A stretch of 64,000 bases of DNA from Chryseobacterium gleum (GCA_945882095.1 CAMCWF010000007.1:37580-101579); one strand, 5' to 3'. Counted from the stretch's first letter, positions 44,396-53,465 are shown. Translations and numbers: made by a program. Notes: generated from the letters alone by a model not told the origin.

Positions 44396-45283
44396 ATGTT
44401 GGAATTTTTAAAGCAATTGATGGTTTTTACCAAATTTCGATTGTCTTTTCTTGTCGTACTTTCAGCGCTTTCAGGTTACTATTTTGTTGGGGGAAATGAA
44501 GTAGGCACCTTACTTAAATTGATTTTTGGCGGTTTTTTAATTACCGCAGCCTCCAACGGGGCAAACCAAATCATAGAAAAGCAACACGACGCAAAGATGT
44601 CGAGGACCGAAAATCGTCCCTTGGTTCTTAAAACAATGCAACTAAGCACAGCCTATGTTATCTGCGCTTTGGGCTTACTTGGCGGTTCCATCTTGCTTTA
44701 CCTCATTAATCTAAACAGTTTTTTGCTTGGATTGATCGCGTTTTTATCTTATGTTTTTGTGTATACCCCCTCTAAAAGAACCACTCCTTGGTCTGTCTTC
44801 ATTGGTGCCATTCCCGGTGCCATTCCCCCGATGTTAGGTGCAATTGCCGCAACCAATCATTTTGGATTTATTTCAGGGCTGCTCTTTTTTATTCAATTCA
44901 CTTGGCAATTCCCCCATTTTTGGTCTATCGCATGGGTTGCCCATGACGATTATCAACGTGCAGGGTATTTTTTACTCCCCTCGAAATCAGGAAAATCAAA
45001 AAACACAGCCTTTTTTATATTGCTTTATTGCATCTTTTTAATCCCCATTAGCCTTATCCCATGGTTAATTGGCGCGACGGGAAACGCAAGTCTCATCATC
45101 GTTGGAATCTGTGGCGTTTGGTTCTATTTTCTTGCCTACAGGTTGTACATCACGTGTGAAACTTCTGATGCTAAAAAACTTATGTTCGTTTCTTTTGTTT
45201 ATTTACCGGTGGTACAATTCACCTATGTTTTTAACCGCGTTGATCATATTATTAAACAATGTATAGACCATGGATTATTCTAA
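44396..45283 (+). CDS. ctaB: Heme O synthase (protoheme IX farnesyltransferase)
   Basis: 295 residues with about eight membrane helices. The prenyl-diphosphate-binding region SNGANQIIEKQHDAKMSRTE ends in the conserved MxRTxxRP, here MSRTENRP; the first Asp of the usual NDxxD is Glu/Lys-shifted. VYTPSKRTTPWSVFIGAIPG and the DDYxRAG loop (HDDYQRAGYFLLPS) fit CtaB/CyoE. Farnesylates heme B to heme O for cytochrome oxidase. First gene of the oxidase cluster; overlaps the next gene by 14 bases. Confidence 0.94.
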   Translation: MLEFLKQLMVFTKFRLSFLVVLSALSGYYFVGGNEVGTLLKLIFGGFLITAASNGANQIIEKQHDAKMSRTENRPLVLKTMQLSTAYVICALGLLGGSILLYLINLNSFLLGLIAFLSYVFVYTPSKRTTPWSVFIGAIPGAIPPMLGAIAATNHFGFISGLLFFIQFTWQFPHFWSIAWVAHDDYQRAGYFLLPSKSGKSKNTAFFILLYCIFLIPISLIPWLIGATGNASLIIVGICGVWFYFLAYRLYITCETSDAKKLMFVSFVYLPVVQFTYVFNRVDHIIKQCIDHGLF

Positions 45284-46319
45284 AGAATTAGCTCCCGATG
45301 TTCGGGAAAAAATGAAAAAAAACTTAGTTTATGTCGGGATTTTTAGCATCGTTATGCTTTTTGCCGGACTCACATCTGCCTATTATGTTAACATGGGGGG
45401 TGGGTTTTGGTTAAAGTACCCAATGCCTAGCGGTTTCTACCTGAGCACCATTTCGATTTCCTTAAGCTCATTGTGCTTTATCCTTGCGTTGGGTTTTGCG
45501 AAAAGAAACAAAATGAATTTGGTAAAATGGTTTGTCTGCCTAACCTTGGTTTTTGGGATTGGATTCGTAGGCTTCCAAATGAAGGGATACCAACAATTGG
45601 TAGCGAAGGGGATTCATGTTGTCAATACAGAAATCATAATTACTGACGGGCGATACGGAAGTTATTTTGAAATCAAATACAAGGGTTCCTTTCTACAGGT
45701 AGATGGAAATGATTATATGATGAATGGAAGGAAATTGAGCAAACAAGAAATGAACGAATTGCAGAAGTTCATGGCTCCCTATTGCAGACCTGATCAAAAA
45801 AACATCATGAAAGCAAGGACAAACAAAAACTTCCAACTTCTTTTGAGAAATGAGCCTTTACTCATTAAAAACAACGCTTTTTACGTTAATGACTCCGTAA
45901 AAATGCCTTTCATTGACGAAATACGTCTTGGACAACTTGCGACCAACATCCAGTTTGGGCGAGGTGATTTTGTGACAAAAGGAAAATATGGGGAAGATTT
46001 TGTGGTCTATTTCAAAGGAAAAAAATTGGAATATAAAAATAGACAACTCATGTACAAAGGAAAAATACTAAGTCCTTATCTGCAAATCAAAGCATCCGAA
46101 ACCTCAGACAATGCGAGTGCGTTTTTGTACATCTTAACCATTCTTCATTTACTTCACGTAGGCGCTGCCCTTCTCTACTTATCGAAGCTTGTAATTAGCT
46201 CATTTAGAAACAAATACTCCTCCGAAGACTTTTTATCACTAAAATTAGGCGCAATATTCTGGCACTTTTTAGGCCTATTGTGGCTTTATTTGTTGCTGTT
46301 TTTAATTTTTATTCACTAA
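45270..46319 (+). CDS. Cytochrome c oxidase subunit III-like, with large hydrophilic insert
   Basis: 349 residues, versus about 195 for the usual Flavobacteriales homologue. Helices at about 18-38 and 53-75, then 83-103, then GYQQLVAKG; an insert of about 160 hydrophilic residues (about 115-280) follows, then helices at 283-305 (LHLLHVGAALLYL) and about 328-347 (FWHFLGLLWLYLLLF). The insert contains a duplicated 33-residue unit (125-157 and 236-268) of pattern GxYGxxF...KG..L...M..G..LS. Part of a heme-copper oxidase, inner membrane. Confidence 0.85.
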   Translation: MDYSKELAPDVREKMKKNLVYVGIFSIVMLFAGLTSAYYVNMGGGFWLKYPMPSGFYLSTISISLSSLCFILALGFAKRNKMNLVKWFVCLTLVFGIGFVGFQMKGYQQLVAKGIHVVNTEIIITDGRYGSYFEIKYKGSFLQVDGNDYMMNGRKLSKQEMNELQKFMAPYCRPDQKNIMKARTNKNFQLLLRNEPLLIKNNAFYVNDSVKMPFIDEIRLGQLATNIQFGRGDFVTKGKYGEDFVVYFKGKKLEYKNRQLMYKGKILSPYLQIKASETSDNASAFLYILTILHLLHVGAALLYLSKLVISSFRNKYSSEDFLSLKLGAIFWHFLGLLWLYLLLFLIFIH

Positions 46320-46340
46320 ACTTGCATAAAATTCTTATCT

Positions 46341-47372
46341 ATGGGAGCACATGCAGCGGAACTAGACTCTAAAACCTTATGGGGTGGTAAAATCTCTCCT
46401 TTTTCCACAAGTTACGGGAAATTAATGATGTGGTTTTTCTTAGTGTCTGATGCCTTGACTTTCAGTGGCTTATTGGTTGCCTATGGCTTTACTAGACATG
46501 ATTGTAGGGAACTTTGGCCGATTGGCGAAGAAACTTTTAATTCGATGCCCTTTTTAGGTCATGGTTTTCCGTTGTTGTACGTTGCCTTGATGACTTTTAT
46601 CTTAATCATATCATCGGTTACAATGGTATTGGCGGTAGAAGCAGGACATCGCATGGATAAGAAAAATGTGGTTAAATGGATGGTTGCCACCGTCATTGGA
46701 GGATTCTTCTTCTTGGGCTCACAAGCTTGGGAGTGGTATCACTTTATTCATGGTTCTGAATTTGGTAAAATTGAATTGGCAGACCATTCTGTTGCCATCG
46801 TGAAAGGTCATTTTGGAGAGGTTCAAAACTTCACTGTTTTTGAAGGTGGAAAACACCATAAAAAAGGCGATGTAATAAAGGAAGATTTAATGCACACCTT
46901 TCAACATGCTGTCAGCAAAGGGAAAATTAACAATGGCGTGATTACACTTCATGATGGGTCTAGGGCTTATGTGCATAAAGAAGAAGACCACGATTTGAAA
47001 TTAATAATTAAAAAATCTGGAGAAAAATACAGCGCTACCAATAAAACCAAATTAATTGAAGGGAAATTGGCCGAAAAACTATACTACGATGCCCTTTATT
47101 CTGGCGAAGCAGACCGTGTGGTTTACGGTGCCAATTTAGAGCAAAACGAATACGGTCCGCAACAATACGCACAGTTTTTCTTCTTTATCACCGGATTTCA
47201 TGGATTCCACGTATTCTCAGGTGTTTTGATCAACATCATCATTTTGGTTGGTTCAGCAACTGGGAAATACCACAAACGAGGACACTATGAAATGGTCGAA
47301 AAAACAGGCCTTTATTGGCACTTTGTTGACTTGGTTTGGGTGTTTGTATTTACCTTCTTTTACCTTATATAA
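46341..47372 (+). CDS. Cytochrome c oxidase subunit III, with hydrophilic insert
   Basis: 343 residues. The core is canonical: KLMMWFFLVSDALTFSGLLV, GSQAWEWYHF, FFITGFHGFHVFSGVLIN and YWHFVDLVWVFVFTFFYL. Between GSQAWEWYHFIHG (to about 138) and the ITGFHGFHV helix (from about 275) is an extra segment of about 135 polar residues, His/Lys/Glu-rich, not part of usual subunit III. It falls in the same loop as the insert in the preceding paralogue. Component of the terminal oxidase. Confidence 0.9.
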   Translation: MGAHAAELDSKTLWGGKISPFSTSYGKLMMWFFLVSDALTFSGLLVAYGFTRHDCRELWPIGEETFNSMPFLGHGFPLLYVALMTFILIISSVTMVLAVEAGHRMDKKNVVKWMVATVIGGFFFLGSQAWEWYHFIHGSEFGKIELADHSVAIVKGHFGEVQNFTVFEGGKHHKKGDVIKEDLMHTFQHAVSKGKINNGVITLHDGSRAYVHKEEDHDLKLIIKKSGEKYSATNKTKLIEGKLAEKLYYDALYSGEADRVVYGANLEQNEYGPQQYAQFFFFITGFHGFHVFSGVLINIIILVGSATGKYHKRGHYEMVEKTGLYWHFVDLVWVFVFTFFYLI

Positions 47373-47380
47373 CTTCACAC

Positions 47381-47746
47381 ATGGAAAGAGACGATTTAAT
47401 TGAATATTCTTTAGACACGCACCACAGCGAAGATCAAGGAAAATCCATTCGTAAAAAAATATACAAAGTAACCTTGTTGCTTACCGCAGTGACCGTTATT
47501 GAAGTGTTTTTTGGTGCATTAATCAAACAAGACGCTTCCATTTGGCCACTCGTTAAATGGACATTTATAGCATTGACCATATTAAAAGCTGGTTACATAG
47601 TGATGGTTTTTATGCATTTAGGAGATGAGAAAAAATGGTTGCGATATGTGATTTTGATTCCATATTTTATCTTTATTCTTTATTTGGTCTTCATTGCGAT
47701 TTGGGAATCCACTTACGTTAAAGAGGTGTTAAACACTCTCGGTTAA
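47381..47746 (+). CDS. Cytochrome c oxidase subunit IV family protein
   Basis: 121 residues from MERDDLIEYS; an earlier in-frame start would run inside the upstream gene. Three hydrophobic helices (LLLTAVTVIEVFFGALI, WTFIALTILKAGYIVMVFMH, YVILIPYFIFILYLVFIAIW) with the family MHLGDEKK loop. Small accessory subunit of the aa3-type oxidase. 8 bases after subunit III and 3 before the SCO gene. Confidence 0.9.
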   Translation: MERDDLIEYSLDTHHSEDQGKSIRKKIYKVTLLLTAVTVIEVFFGALIKQDASIWPLVKWTFIALTILKAGYIVMVFMHLGDEKKWLRYVILIPYFIFILYLVFIAIWESTYVKEVLNTLG

Positions 47747-47749
47747 TTC

Positions 47750-48421
47750 ATGCGAAAAATACGGTGGAATAAAAAGGCAGTTTTTGGATTGCTATTAATT
47801 TTCAGTCCCGCATTGTTTCTTATTCTCATTTCTACACGCAGTTGCCAACATAAATTTAAACGGCTCGATGATTTTGGAACGCTAATACAGTATTCTTTCA
47901 CAGATGCAAAGGGAAAATCTCACACGGCGAAAGAATTTGAAGGAGAACTGGTGATCATTACCTGCATTCAAAACAGTTGTCCCAGCGATTGCGGCATTTC
48001 ATTGTGGAAAATGGACCAACTCATCTACCAACACATCCGCAAGAACAACACCAAAAAAATGAAGCACGTGCGAATTCTTTCGTTTGTGACCGACGGATAT
48101 GGAAATCCCGTGAAAGACATCAGCACCATTCAGGAAGCTTTGAAGGACCGAGTTGAGGGGTATGACCCAAATACCTGGATGGTTGCCAGCGGAGATGCTC
48201 GAAAAATATATGACATTACCCACAATGGTCAAAACTTATTGCAAAAAGGCGATAAATACTACGGAGGAGAAGCATTTCAATCCTTAATCCTATTGGCTGA
48301 CAAAGAAAATCATTTGCGCATGGTGTTGCCGGGAAACCAAGAAGGCTTAATACGTAGAATGAAGGAGAGCATCGCCTTGCTACAAAAACAATATGACAAA
48401 GACCGTGCGGCGAACAATTAA
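47750..48421 (+). CDS. SCO1/SenC-like thioredoxin-fold protein without the copper-ligand histidine
   Basis: 223 residues with an N-terminal membrane anchor (about 12-28). CPSDCG in IQNSCPSDCGISLWKMDQL is the CxxxC of SCO proteins. The position where SCO proteins have His (HSGSF in the next gene) reads GGEAFQSLILL here, so the third copper ligand is missing. It is likely a thiol-disulfide protein acting on the oxidase rather than a copper donor (inference). In the cytochrome oxidase cluster; overlaps the next gene by 29 bases. Confidence 0.82.
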   Translation: MRKIRWNKKAVFGLLLIFSPALFLILISTRSCQHKFKRLDDFGTLIQYSFTDAKGKSHTAKEFEGELVIITCIQNSCPSDCGISLWKMDQLIYQHIRKNNTKKMKHVRILSFVTDGYGNPVKDISTIQEALKDRVEGYDPNTWMVASGDARKIYDITHNGQNLLQKGDKYYGGEAFQSLILLADKENHLRMVLPGNQEGLIRRMKESIALLQKQYDKDRAANN

Positions 48422-49070
48422 CATCATCCTTGGGTTGATTATATTGACAACGGGTTGTAATGTGCCAAAAAAGAAATTGCCTTACCTCGGAAATCCAGAT
48501 GTCGTATATACCAAAAAGAACGGGGTCTTTTACGCTGATACCCTTTATCCAAAAATTCCAAATTTTTCATTTCTAAACCAGGATTCTACTAAAGTAAATC
48601 GGACCACTTACAAAGGAAAAATATGGGTCGTGGAATTTTTCTTTACGCAGTGCCCTACCATTTGCCCAATTATGAATAAACAAATGAAAAGGGTTTATCA
48701 ATCTATTCAAAAAAACAATCCGGATATCGAGGAAAAATTTCAATTTTTATCCTTCAGTATAGACCCGGAAAATGATTCGCCATCCGAACTAAAAAAGTAT
48801 AAAACCACGCACAATCTTCAATATTCAAACTGGGATTTTTTAACCGGTGATGAAGCAAGCACACATCAATTGGGCATCCAAAACTTTCTAACCTTTGCAG
48901 GTAAAGACGAAGCCTCCGCAGGCGGTTACGCACATTCGGGCTCCTTTACTTTGGTTGATTCCAAAGGCTTTGTTCGTGGAGTGTATGCGGTCACAAATTT
49001 TGACCTCTCTGTAAATGAACAAGAATTCAATAGAATGGTTAATGAAATAAATATACTTCTCGATGAATAA
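48393..49070 (+). CDS. SCO family copper chaperone
   Basis: 225 residues. Lipoprotein signal (LILTTGCN, Cys22). FFTQCPTICPIMNKQM carries the copper-binding CxxxC and YAHSGSFTLVD the conserved His; these three ligands are complete. Delivers copper to the CuA centre of subunit II, or keeps its cysteines reduced. ATG at 48393 is used; it overlaps the end of the preceding SCO-like gene by 29 bases. A GTG at 48405 is an alternative, giving a shorter N-terminus. Confidence 0.9.
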   Translation: MTKTVRRTINIILGLIILTTGCNVPKKKLPYLGNPDVVYTKKNGVFYADTLYPKIPNFSFLNQDSTKVNRTTYKGKIWVVEFFFTQCPTICPIMNKQMKRVYQSIQKNNPDIEEKFQFLSFSIDPENDSPSELKKYKTTHNLQYSNWDFLTGDEASTHQLGIQNFLTFAGKDEASAGGYAHSGSFTLVDSKGFVRGVYAVTNFDLSVNEQEFNRMVNEINILLDE

Positions 49071-49629
49071 TTTAGCCCCTTCAAAATTTCCCTTGTATCG
49101 ACGTTTGATCATCGCCGTATCCATTGTTATTCCTTTGGTCGTTGGCGCCTTGTTCAGAATTAAATTGGAAGCAGACCTAGGTTTCCTTCCGCCGATTTAC
49201 GCGGGTTTTAATGGCGCTACTGCACTTTTGCTCATCTCTGCGCTGGTTTGTGTGAAAAGAAAGAAGATTGCATTACACAGAATGTTTATGCGTCTCTCAT
49301 TGCTTTTGTCTTTATTGTTTTTGGTGTGTTATGTGGCTTATCACCTGACTTCAGATCCAACCTTATTTGGTGACCTAGACCACGATGGGCTTTTAAGCAT
49401 TGCCGAATTGAACGCCGTTGGAAGCCTTCGGATGGTATATTACATCATCTTGATTAGCCACATTGGGTTGAGTATGTTGGTCATTCCAATGGTTCTGTTT
49501 TCCTACTTGCATGCTTGGTCTGGAAACTTTGACAAACATAAAAAGTGGGTGCGCTTTTCTTATCCTATTTGGCTGTATGTAGCCACCACGGGTGTCGTGG
49601 TATACTTAATGATTGCGCCTTATTATTGA
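49063..49629 (+). CDS. DUF420 membrane protein with EF-hand-like loop
   Basis: 188 residues with about five helices; LPPIYAGFNGATALLLISAL, LHRMFMRLSLLLSL, HKKWVRFSYPIWLYVATTGV and the terminal VVVYLMIAPYY match DUF420, a family usually found next to cytochrome oxidase genes. Between two helices is DLDHDGLLSIAE (104-115), a perfect DxDxDGxxSxxE calcium-binding loop, followed by LNAVG. Typical family members seem to lack this loop. Starts 8 bases inside the SCO gene. Confidence 0.88.
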   Translation: MNNLAPSKFPLYRRLIIAVSIVIPLVVGALFRIKLEADLGFLPPIYAGFNGATALLLISALVCVKRKKIALHRMFMRLSLLLSLLFLVCYVAYHLTSDPTLFGDLDHDGLLSIAELNAVGSLRMVYYIILISHIGLSMLVIPMVLFSYLHAWSGNFDKHKKWVRFSYPIWLYVATTGVVVYLMIAPYY

Positions 49630-50766
49630 TTATTTGATTTTAATTTCTACCCGTCGATTGGCTTCGCGCTGTTCGTCATTCTCAGGGTTCGGAAACATCG
49701 GGTGAGAATTCCCAAATCCAACATAATCCAATCTTTCTGAGGAAATTCCGCATTCAATGAGGTATTCAACTATTTTTCGAGCGCGTTTTTTCGACAATCT
49801 TTGTGCGCCAAAGGAATGTTTACCATCTTCATTAACATGTCCTTGAACCTCAATGGATATTGAGGGGTTGAGCAATAAAAAATCTTTCAATCTTTTTAAC
49901 CTTGGCATGGATTCCTCCATGATTACAGCCAAACCTCCGGCAAAATAAATTTCATCTAATTTGGTAATGGTCCCCCTAGAAATTGGGGTGAGTTTAATGG
50001 TGTCGTGATGTGTAACGGGTGTGATTAAATAATCTGTAAAATCTTTTGAGTAATAGCCCTCTGCATCAATCTTTATGAGTGCTTTTAATTTTTTCTGATT
50101 GTTCACCAAAATTTCTGAGCCGCGATAGGTTCCATCAATCATACTTGAGGCATACAAATACAACCTAGCCACTACCGGAAAACCTGTGATTTCATCTCTA
50201 AAATGAATTCCATAAATCGGTTGGTCTCTATGGTAAGCCGCATTGAACATCAAAGAATCCTTCAATACCTTTCCATCCTCTGTTAAAGGAACATAATCTA
50301 AACGAACCTTGATTCCATTCGTTTTACCCTTTGCCGCATTGATGGCGTAGAAGTAGTTGAAGTTGTCTTTAACCTCATATTTTTGAAAAACAGAATCGCC
50401 CATGGTTCTTTGCTCACAACTTACCAACCTAGCTTTTTTAGATAGGATGGCTGCGCAATCTTCCATAGACTGGGTTTCAAAAACAAACAAAATGATTGAA
50501 TCAGCGGTGGTATGGCTGTAAAATTGTACCGTGCCTTTGTGTTGCGGCTTGTATTGCAGCCAAATAAAATTGTTTGAAACTACGGGTAGCTCACAATAAT
50601 GGGTTACACCACTTTTGTCCTTGGAAAATTTACCAGGGAATTTCAAGTCGTAGGATACATTCGGGCTTATTGATACATGCCCTGAACAACTGGAAAAATC
50701 CTTTTGAGCATAAAGACAAAAAAATGAAGAAAACCAAATTACACTAAAAAATAAATGTCTAAGCAT
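49630..50766 (-). CDS. OmpA family protein
   Basis: 378 residues with a signal peptide (about 1-20). The N-terminal two thirds is beta-rich and unassigned. The C-terminal ~110 residues form the peptidoglycan-binding OmpA domain: SIEVQGHVNEDGKHSFGAQR, LSKKRARKIVEYLIECGI, LDYVGFGNSHPMFPN, then REANRRVEIKIK, including the conserved Asp/Arg contacts. Anchors the outer membrane to the cell wall. Stop abuts the convergent DUF420 gene; 25 bases downstream of the DUF4403 gene. Confidence 0.88.
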   Translation of the reverse strand: MLRHLFFSVIWFSSFFCLYAQKDFSSCSGHVSISPNVSYDLKFPGKFSKDKSGVTHYCELPVVSNNFIWLQYKPQHKGTVQFYSHTTADSIILFVFETQSMEDCAAILSKKARLVSCEQRTMGDSVFQKYEVKDNFNYFYAINAAKGKTNGIKVRLDYVPLTEDGKVLKDSLMFNAAYHRDQPIYGIHFRDEITGFPVVARLYLYASSMIDGTYRGSEILVNNQKKLKALIKIDAEGYYSKDFTDYLITPVTHHDTIKLTPISRGTITKLDEIYFAGGLAVIMEESMPRLKRLKDFLLLNPSISIEVQGHVNEDGKHSFGAQRLSKKRARKIVEYLIECGISSERLDYVGFGNSHPMFPNPENDEQREANRRVEIKIK

Positions 50767-50791
50767 TGATTAGAATTTGGCATGGAACGAT

Positions 50792-52198
50792 TCATTTAAG
50801 AATAAGTTTCATTTGACCAATGAGTTGCGTTCTAAGTACAAGATGGGAGGGGGTTACAAACAATTCCTTTAAATAGATTTCAGAAACATTTCCCTTCAAA
50901 TGGACATCCTTTGATACTTCTTGATTTAGGGAGGTGTTTATCTCTTTTTTGACATCTGATACAAGCGGTAAATAATCAAATGAAGCTTGGTTCTCAATCA
51001 TTTCTGTTATTTTGGTCTTAAAAATCCATTTTGCAGCTTTTAAAAGCACGTTTTTCGTATGAACATCAAATGAGACATTGTTAAAGGCGATTTGATGAAG
51101 AGAATCATTCAGGACTGGAGATGCCAATAGGTATATCGTCCCTTTTTTGGACCCAGATATTTGGGTTTTTAATACCAATTGATTGTCTTTTGACCCGGAA
51201 ATGTAGAGGTCCTCAACCTTGACTTTCTTACGTTTAACATCGAAACTCTTACCTACAAATTCAGCCCGAATTAATTGGGTGAGCGAATCAAACGAAAAGT
51301 TCACATCCATTGCGAGGTCAAGTGCTGAAGCATTGTTAACCTTTGACAATTCGGGCAGAGGTGTTTTTGGCATTGACAGTTTTTCTGTCACAAAGGAAGG
51401 GGCAAGTTTAAGGGTGAAATTAAAATTTGCCTTTTGACCTGAGAAATCTATTTCACTCATTCCAATTCCTGTTGGCCGAAGATACAAAAAGCCATATCCA
51501 GGCACTTCAATCGGATCAAGGAGTGAATTCCAAGTATCCCTTGCCATTGATTTAATGTCAATGGTTTTTAATTGTTTGTCTATTTCAGGTTCTAATACTT
51601 GGAGCTGTTTTTTGATTTCCGATTCAATTTTGGGCGTAGCATCATAATTAAACAGCGTGATTTTACAAGGGTCTATAAGATCAAAATGTTTTAAAACTGT
51701 TTTCGTATTGAGTGAATAGTCGGGACCGACTTTAAGAGAAGTAGCATACTTTAAGGTAAACCGCCTTTTGGGTTCAGAAACGCCACAATCTGCATAAATT
51801 CTTGGAACCAAGCACATAGGTTCTTTTCCAGTGATTGATTGACATTTTGGACAATAGGAAAGATTCAGTTTTAGTTCTCCATCTACGGTATAATCCAACC
51901 CTTTACCGTTTCCATCAAAGCGAATCGGTTTACGAGCAATCGAATAGGTACTGCTAACGCCTTCACACACCTCATTTTTTCCTTTGTAAACAATGGGAAT
52001 TAATTTTTCCGCTTGCATAAAAGAGGAGGTGAGATCCATTTCGATCGGAATGGTGATGTTTGAATACGTATTGTTAAGGGCTGGATAGGGCGTCTCTGAA
52101 CTTACAGGCGCTACGGCCTCTATGTTTTTACAAGATGACAACCACAAGACCGTAGCAAAAGCCGCACAAATGTAACGAAGGAATACAGTAGCTTTCAG
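50792..52198 (-). CDS. DUF4403 family lipoprotein, probable CTG start
   Basis: 468 residues if translation starts at the CTG at 52198. DUF4403 features: NTYSNITIPIEMDLTSSFMQ near the N-terminus, a helix-turn around KQLKTIDIKSMARDTWNSL, and a C-terminal KGNVSEIYLKELFVTPSHLV. A TTG start at 52147 would leave MWLSSC, too short for a signal peptide. From the CTG, the frame reads KATVFLRYICAAFATVLWLS then SC, a full lipoprotein signal with lipobox LSSC, preceded by a purine-rich AGAAGAGA. Function unknown. 11 bases after icd and 25 before the OmpA gene, so probably one operon. Confidence 0.83.
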   Translation of the reverse strand: MKATVFLRYICAAFATVLWLSSCKNIEAVAPVSSETPYPALNNTYSNITIPIEMDLTSSFMQAEKLIPIVYKGKNEVCEGVSSTYSIARKPIRFDGNGKGLDYTVDGELKLNLSYCPKCQSITGKEPMCLVPRIYADCGVSEPKRRFTLKYATSLKVGPDYSLNTKTVLKHFDLIDPCKITLFNYDATPKIESEIKKQLQVLEPEIDKQLKTIDIKSMARDTWNSLLDPIEVPGYGFLYLRPTGIGMSEIDFSGQKANFNFTLKLAPSFVTEKLSMPKTPLPELSKVNNASALDLAMDVNFSFDSLTQLIRAEFVGKSFDVKRKKVKVEDLYISGSKDNQLVLKTQISGSKKGTIYLLASPVLNDSLHQIAFNNVSFDVHTKNVLLKAAKWIFKTKITEMIENQASFDYLPLVSDVKKEINTSLNQEVSKDVHLKGNVSEIYLKELFVTPSHLVLRTQLIGQMKLILK

Positions 52199-52209
52199 TT
52201 CTCTTCTGT

Positions 52210-53439
52210 TTATTGCATTTTTGCCTTCAACCCAAGGTCTAAGGCATCTAAAAATGCTTCTGTGTAGACGTAGTGTTCACCAGCATTCACTTTGTTCCCA
52301 TGAATACAAACGGCTAAATCTTTGGTCATAATACCTGACTCAACGGTTTCTATGCAGACACGTTCAAGGGTTTCACAAAAATCAATTAATGCTTGATTGC
52401 CATCTAACTTACCACGGAAGGCCAATCCCCTTGTCCATGCAAAAATGGATGCGATTGGATTGGTTGATGTTTTCTTCCCTGCCTGGTGAGCTCTGTAATG
52501 TCTTGTAACGGTGCCGTGAGCGGCTTCTGCTTCCATGATTTCTCCATCAGGGGTAATCAAAACAGAGGTCATGAGGCCTAAAGAACCAAAACCTTGTGCA
52601 ACGGTATCAGATTGAACATCCCCATCATAATTTTTACACGCCCACACAAAATTTCCATTCCATTTCAATGCCGATGCCACCATGTCATCGATTAATCGAT
52701 GTTCATAGGAAATCCCTGCCGCTTCAAATTTTGATTTGAATTCATTTTGGTAAATCTCTTCAAAGATGTCCTTAAACCTTCCATCGTATTTTTTCAAAAT
52801 GGTGTTTTTTGTAGAAAGGTACAATGGCCATTTTTTGGAAAGCGCCATGTTAAAACAGCTTTTGGCAAAACCTTTAATGGATTCGTCTGTGTTGTACATT
52901 GCCATGCCTACACCATCTCCTTTAAAGTTGTATACTTCAAAGTGTTGAACCTCGCCGCCATCTTCCGGGGTAAAGGTCATGGTTAATTTTCCTTTTCCTT
53001 TGAATACGGCGTCTGTTGCACGGTACTGATCGCCAAAGGCATGTCTTCCCACAATAATTGGCGCGGTCCAATTGGTCACCAAGCGGGGTACATTTTGCAT
53101 CACGATGGGCTCTCTAAACACGGTTCCATCTAAAATATTACGGATGGTTCCATTGGGGGATTTCCACATGGATTTTAGGTTGAATTCCACCACACGATCC
53201 TCATCCGGTGTGATGGTCGCACATTTAATACCTACTTTATAGGTTTTAATAGCTTCAGCAGCATCGATGGTGATTTGATCATTGGTTTCATCTCTTTTTT
53301 CAATGCCCAAATCAAAGTATTTAATGTCTAATTCTAGGTAGGGAAGAATAAGCTTGTCTTTGATAAATTTCCAAATGATGCGCGTCATTTCATCGCCATC
53401 TAATTCAACGATTGGATTTGTAACTTTAATTTTTGACAT
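52210..53439 (-). CDS. icd: Isocitrate dehydrogenase, NADP-dependent
   Basis: 409 residues from [20 protein letters not shown]; a further upstream start runs across the promoter box. Homodimeric eukaryote-like (IDH type II) enzyme: [44 protein letters not shown], and [11 protein letters not shown] with the substrate-binding residues. Oxidatively decarboxylates isocitrate to 2-oxoglutarate. TAACTTTG box at 53465-53458. Follows fumC by 52 bases. Confidence 0.95.
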   Translation of the reverse strand: MSKIKVTNPIVELDGDEMTRIIWKFIKDKLILPYLELDIKYFDLGIEKRDETNDQITIDAAEAIKTYKVGIKCATITPDEDRVVEFNLKSMWKSPNGTIRNILDGTVFREPIVMQNVPRLVTNWTAPIIVGRHAFGDQYRATDAVFKGKGKLTMTFTPEDGGEVQHFEVYNFKGDGVGMAMYNTDESIKGFAKSCFNMALSKKWPLYLSTKNTILKKYDGRFKDIFEEIYQNEFKSKFEAAGISYEHRLIDDMVASALKWNGNFVWACKNYDGDVQSDTVAQGFGSLGLMTSVLITPDGEIMEAEAAHGTVTRHYRAHQAGKKTSTNPIASIFAWTRGLAFRGKLDGNQALIDFCETLERVCIETVESGIMTKDLAVCIHGNKVNAGEHYVYTEAFLDALDLGLKAKMQ

Positions 53440-53457
53440 GGTAGGTGATTTTTGTTG

Positions 53458-53465
53458 CAAAGTTA
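53458..53465 (-). promoter_or_regulatory. icd: -7 box (TAACTTTG) of icd
   Basis: Exact TAnnTTTG match 18 bases before the start codon. A TTTG on the same strand is 16 bases further upstream, a little closer than usual. Confidence 0.45.
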
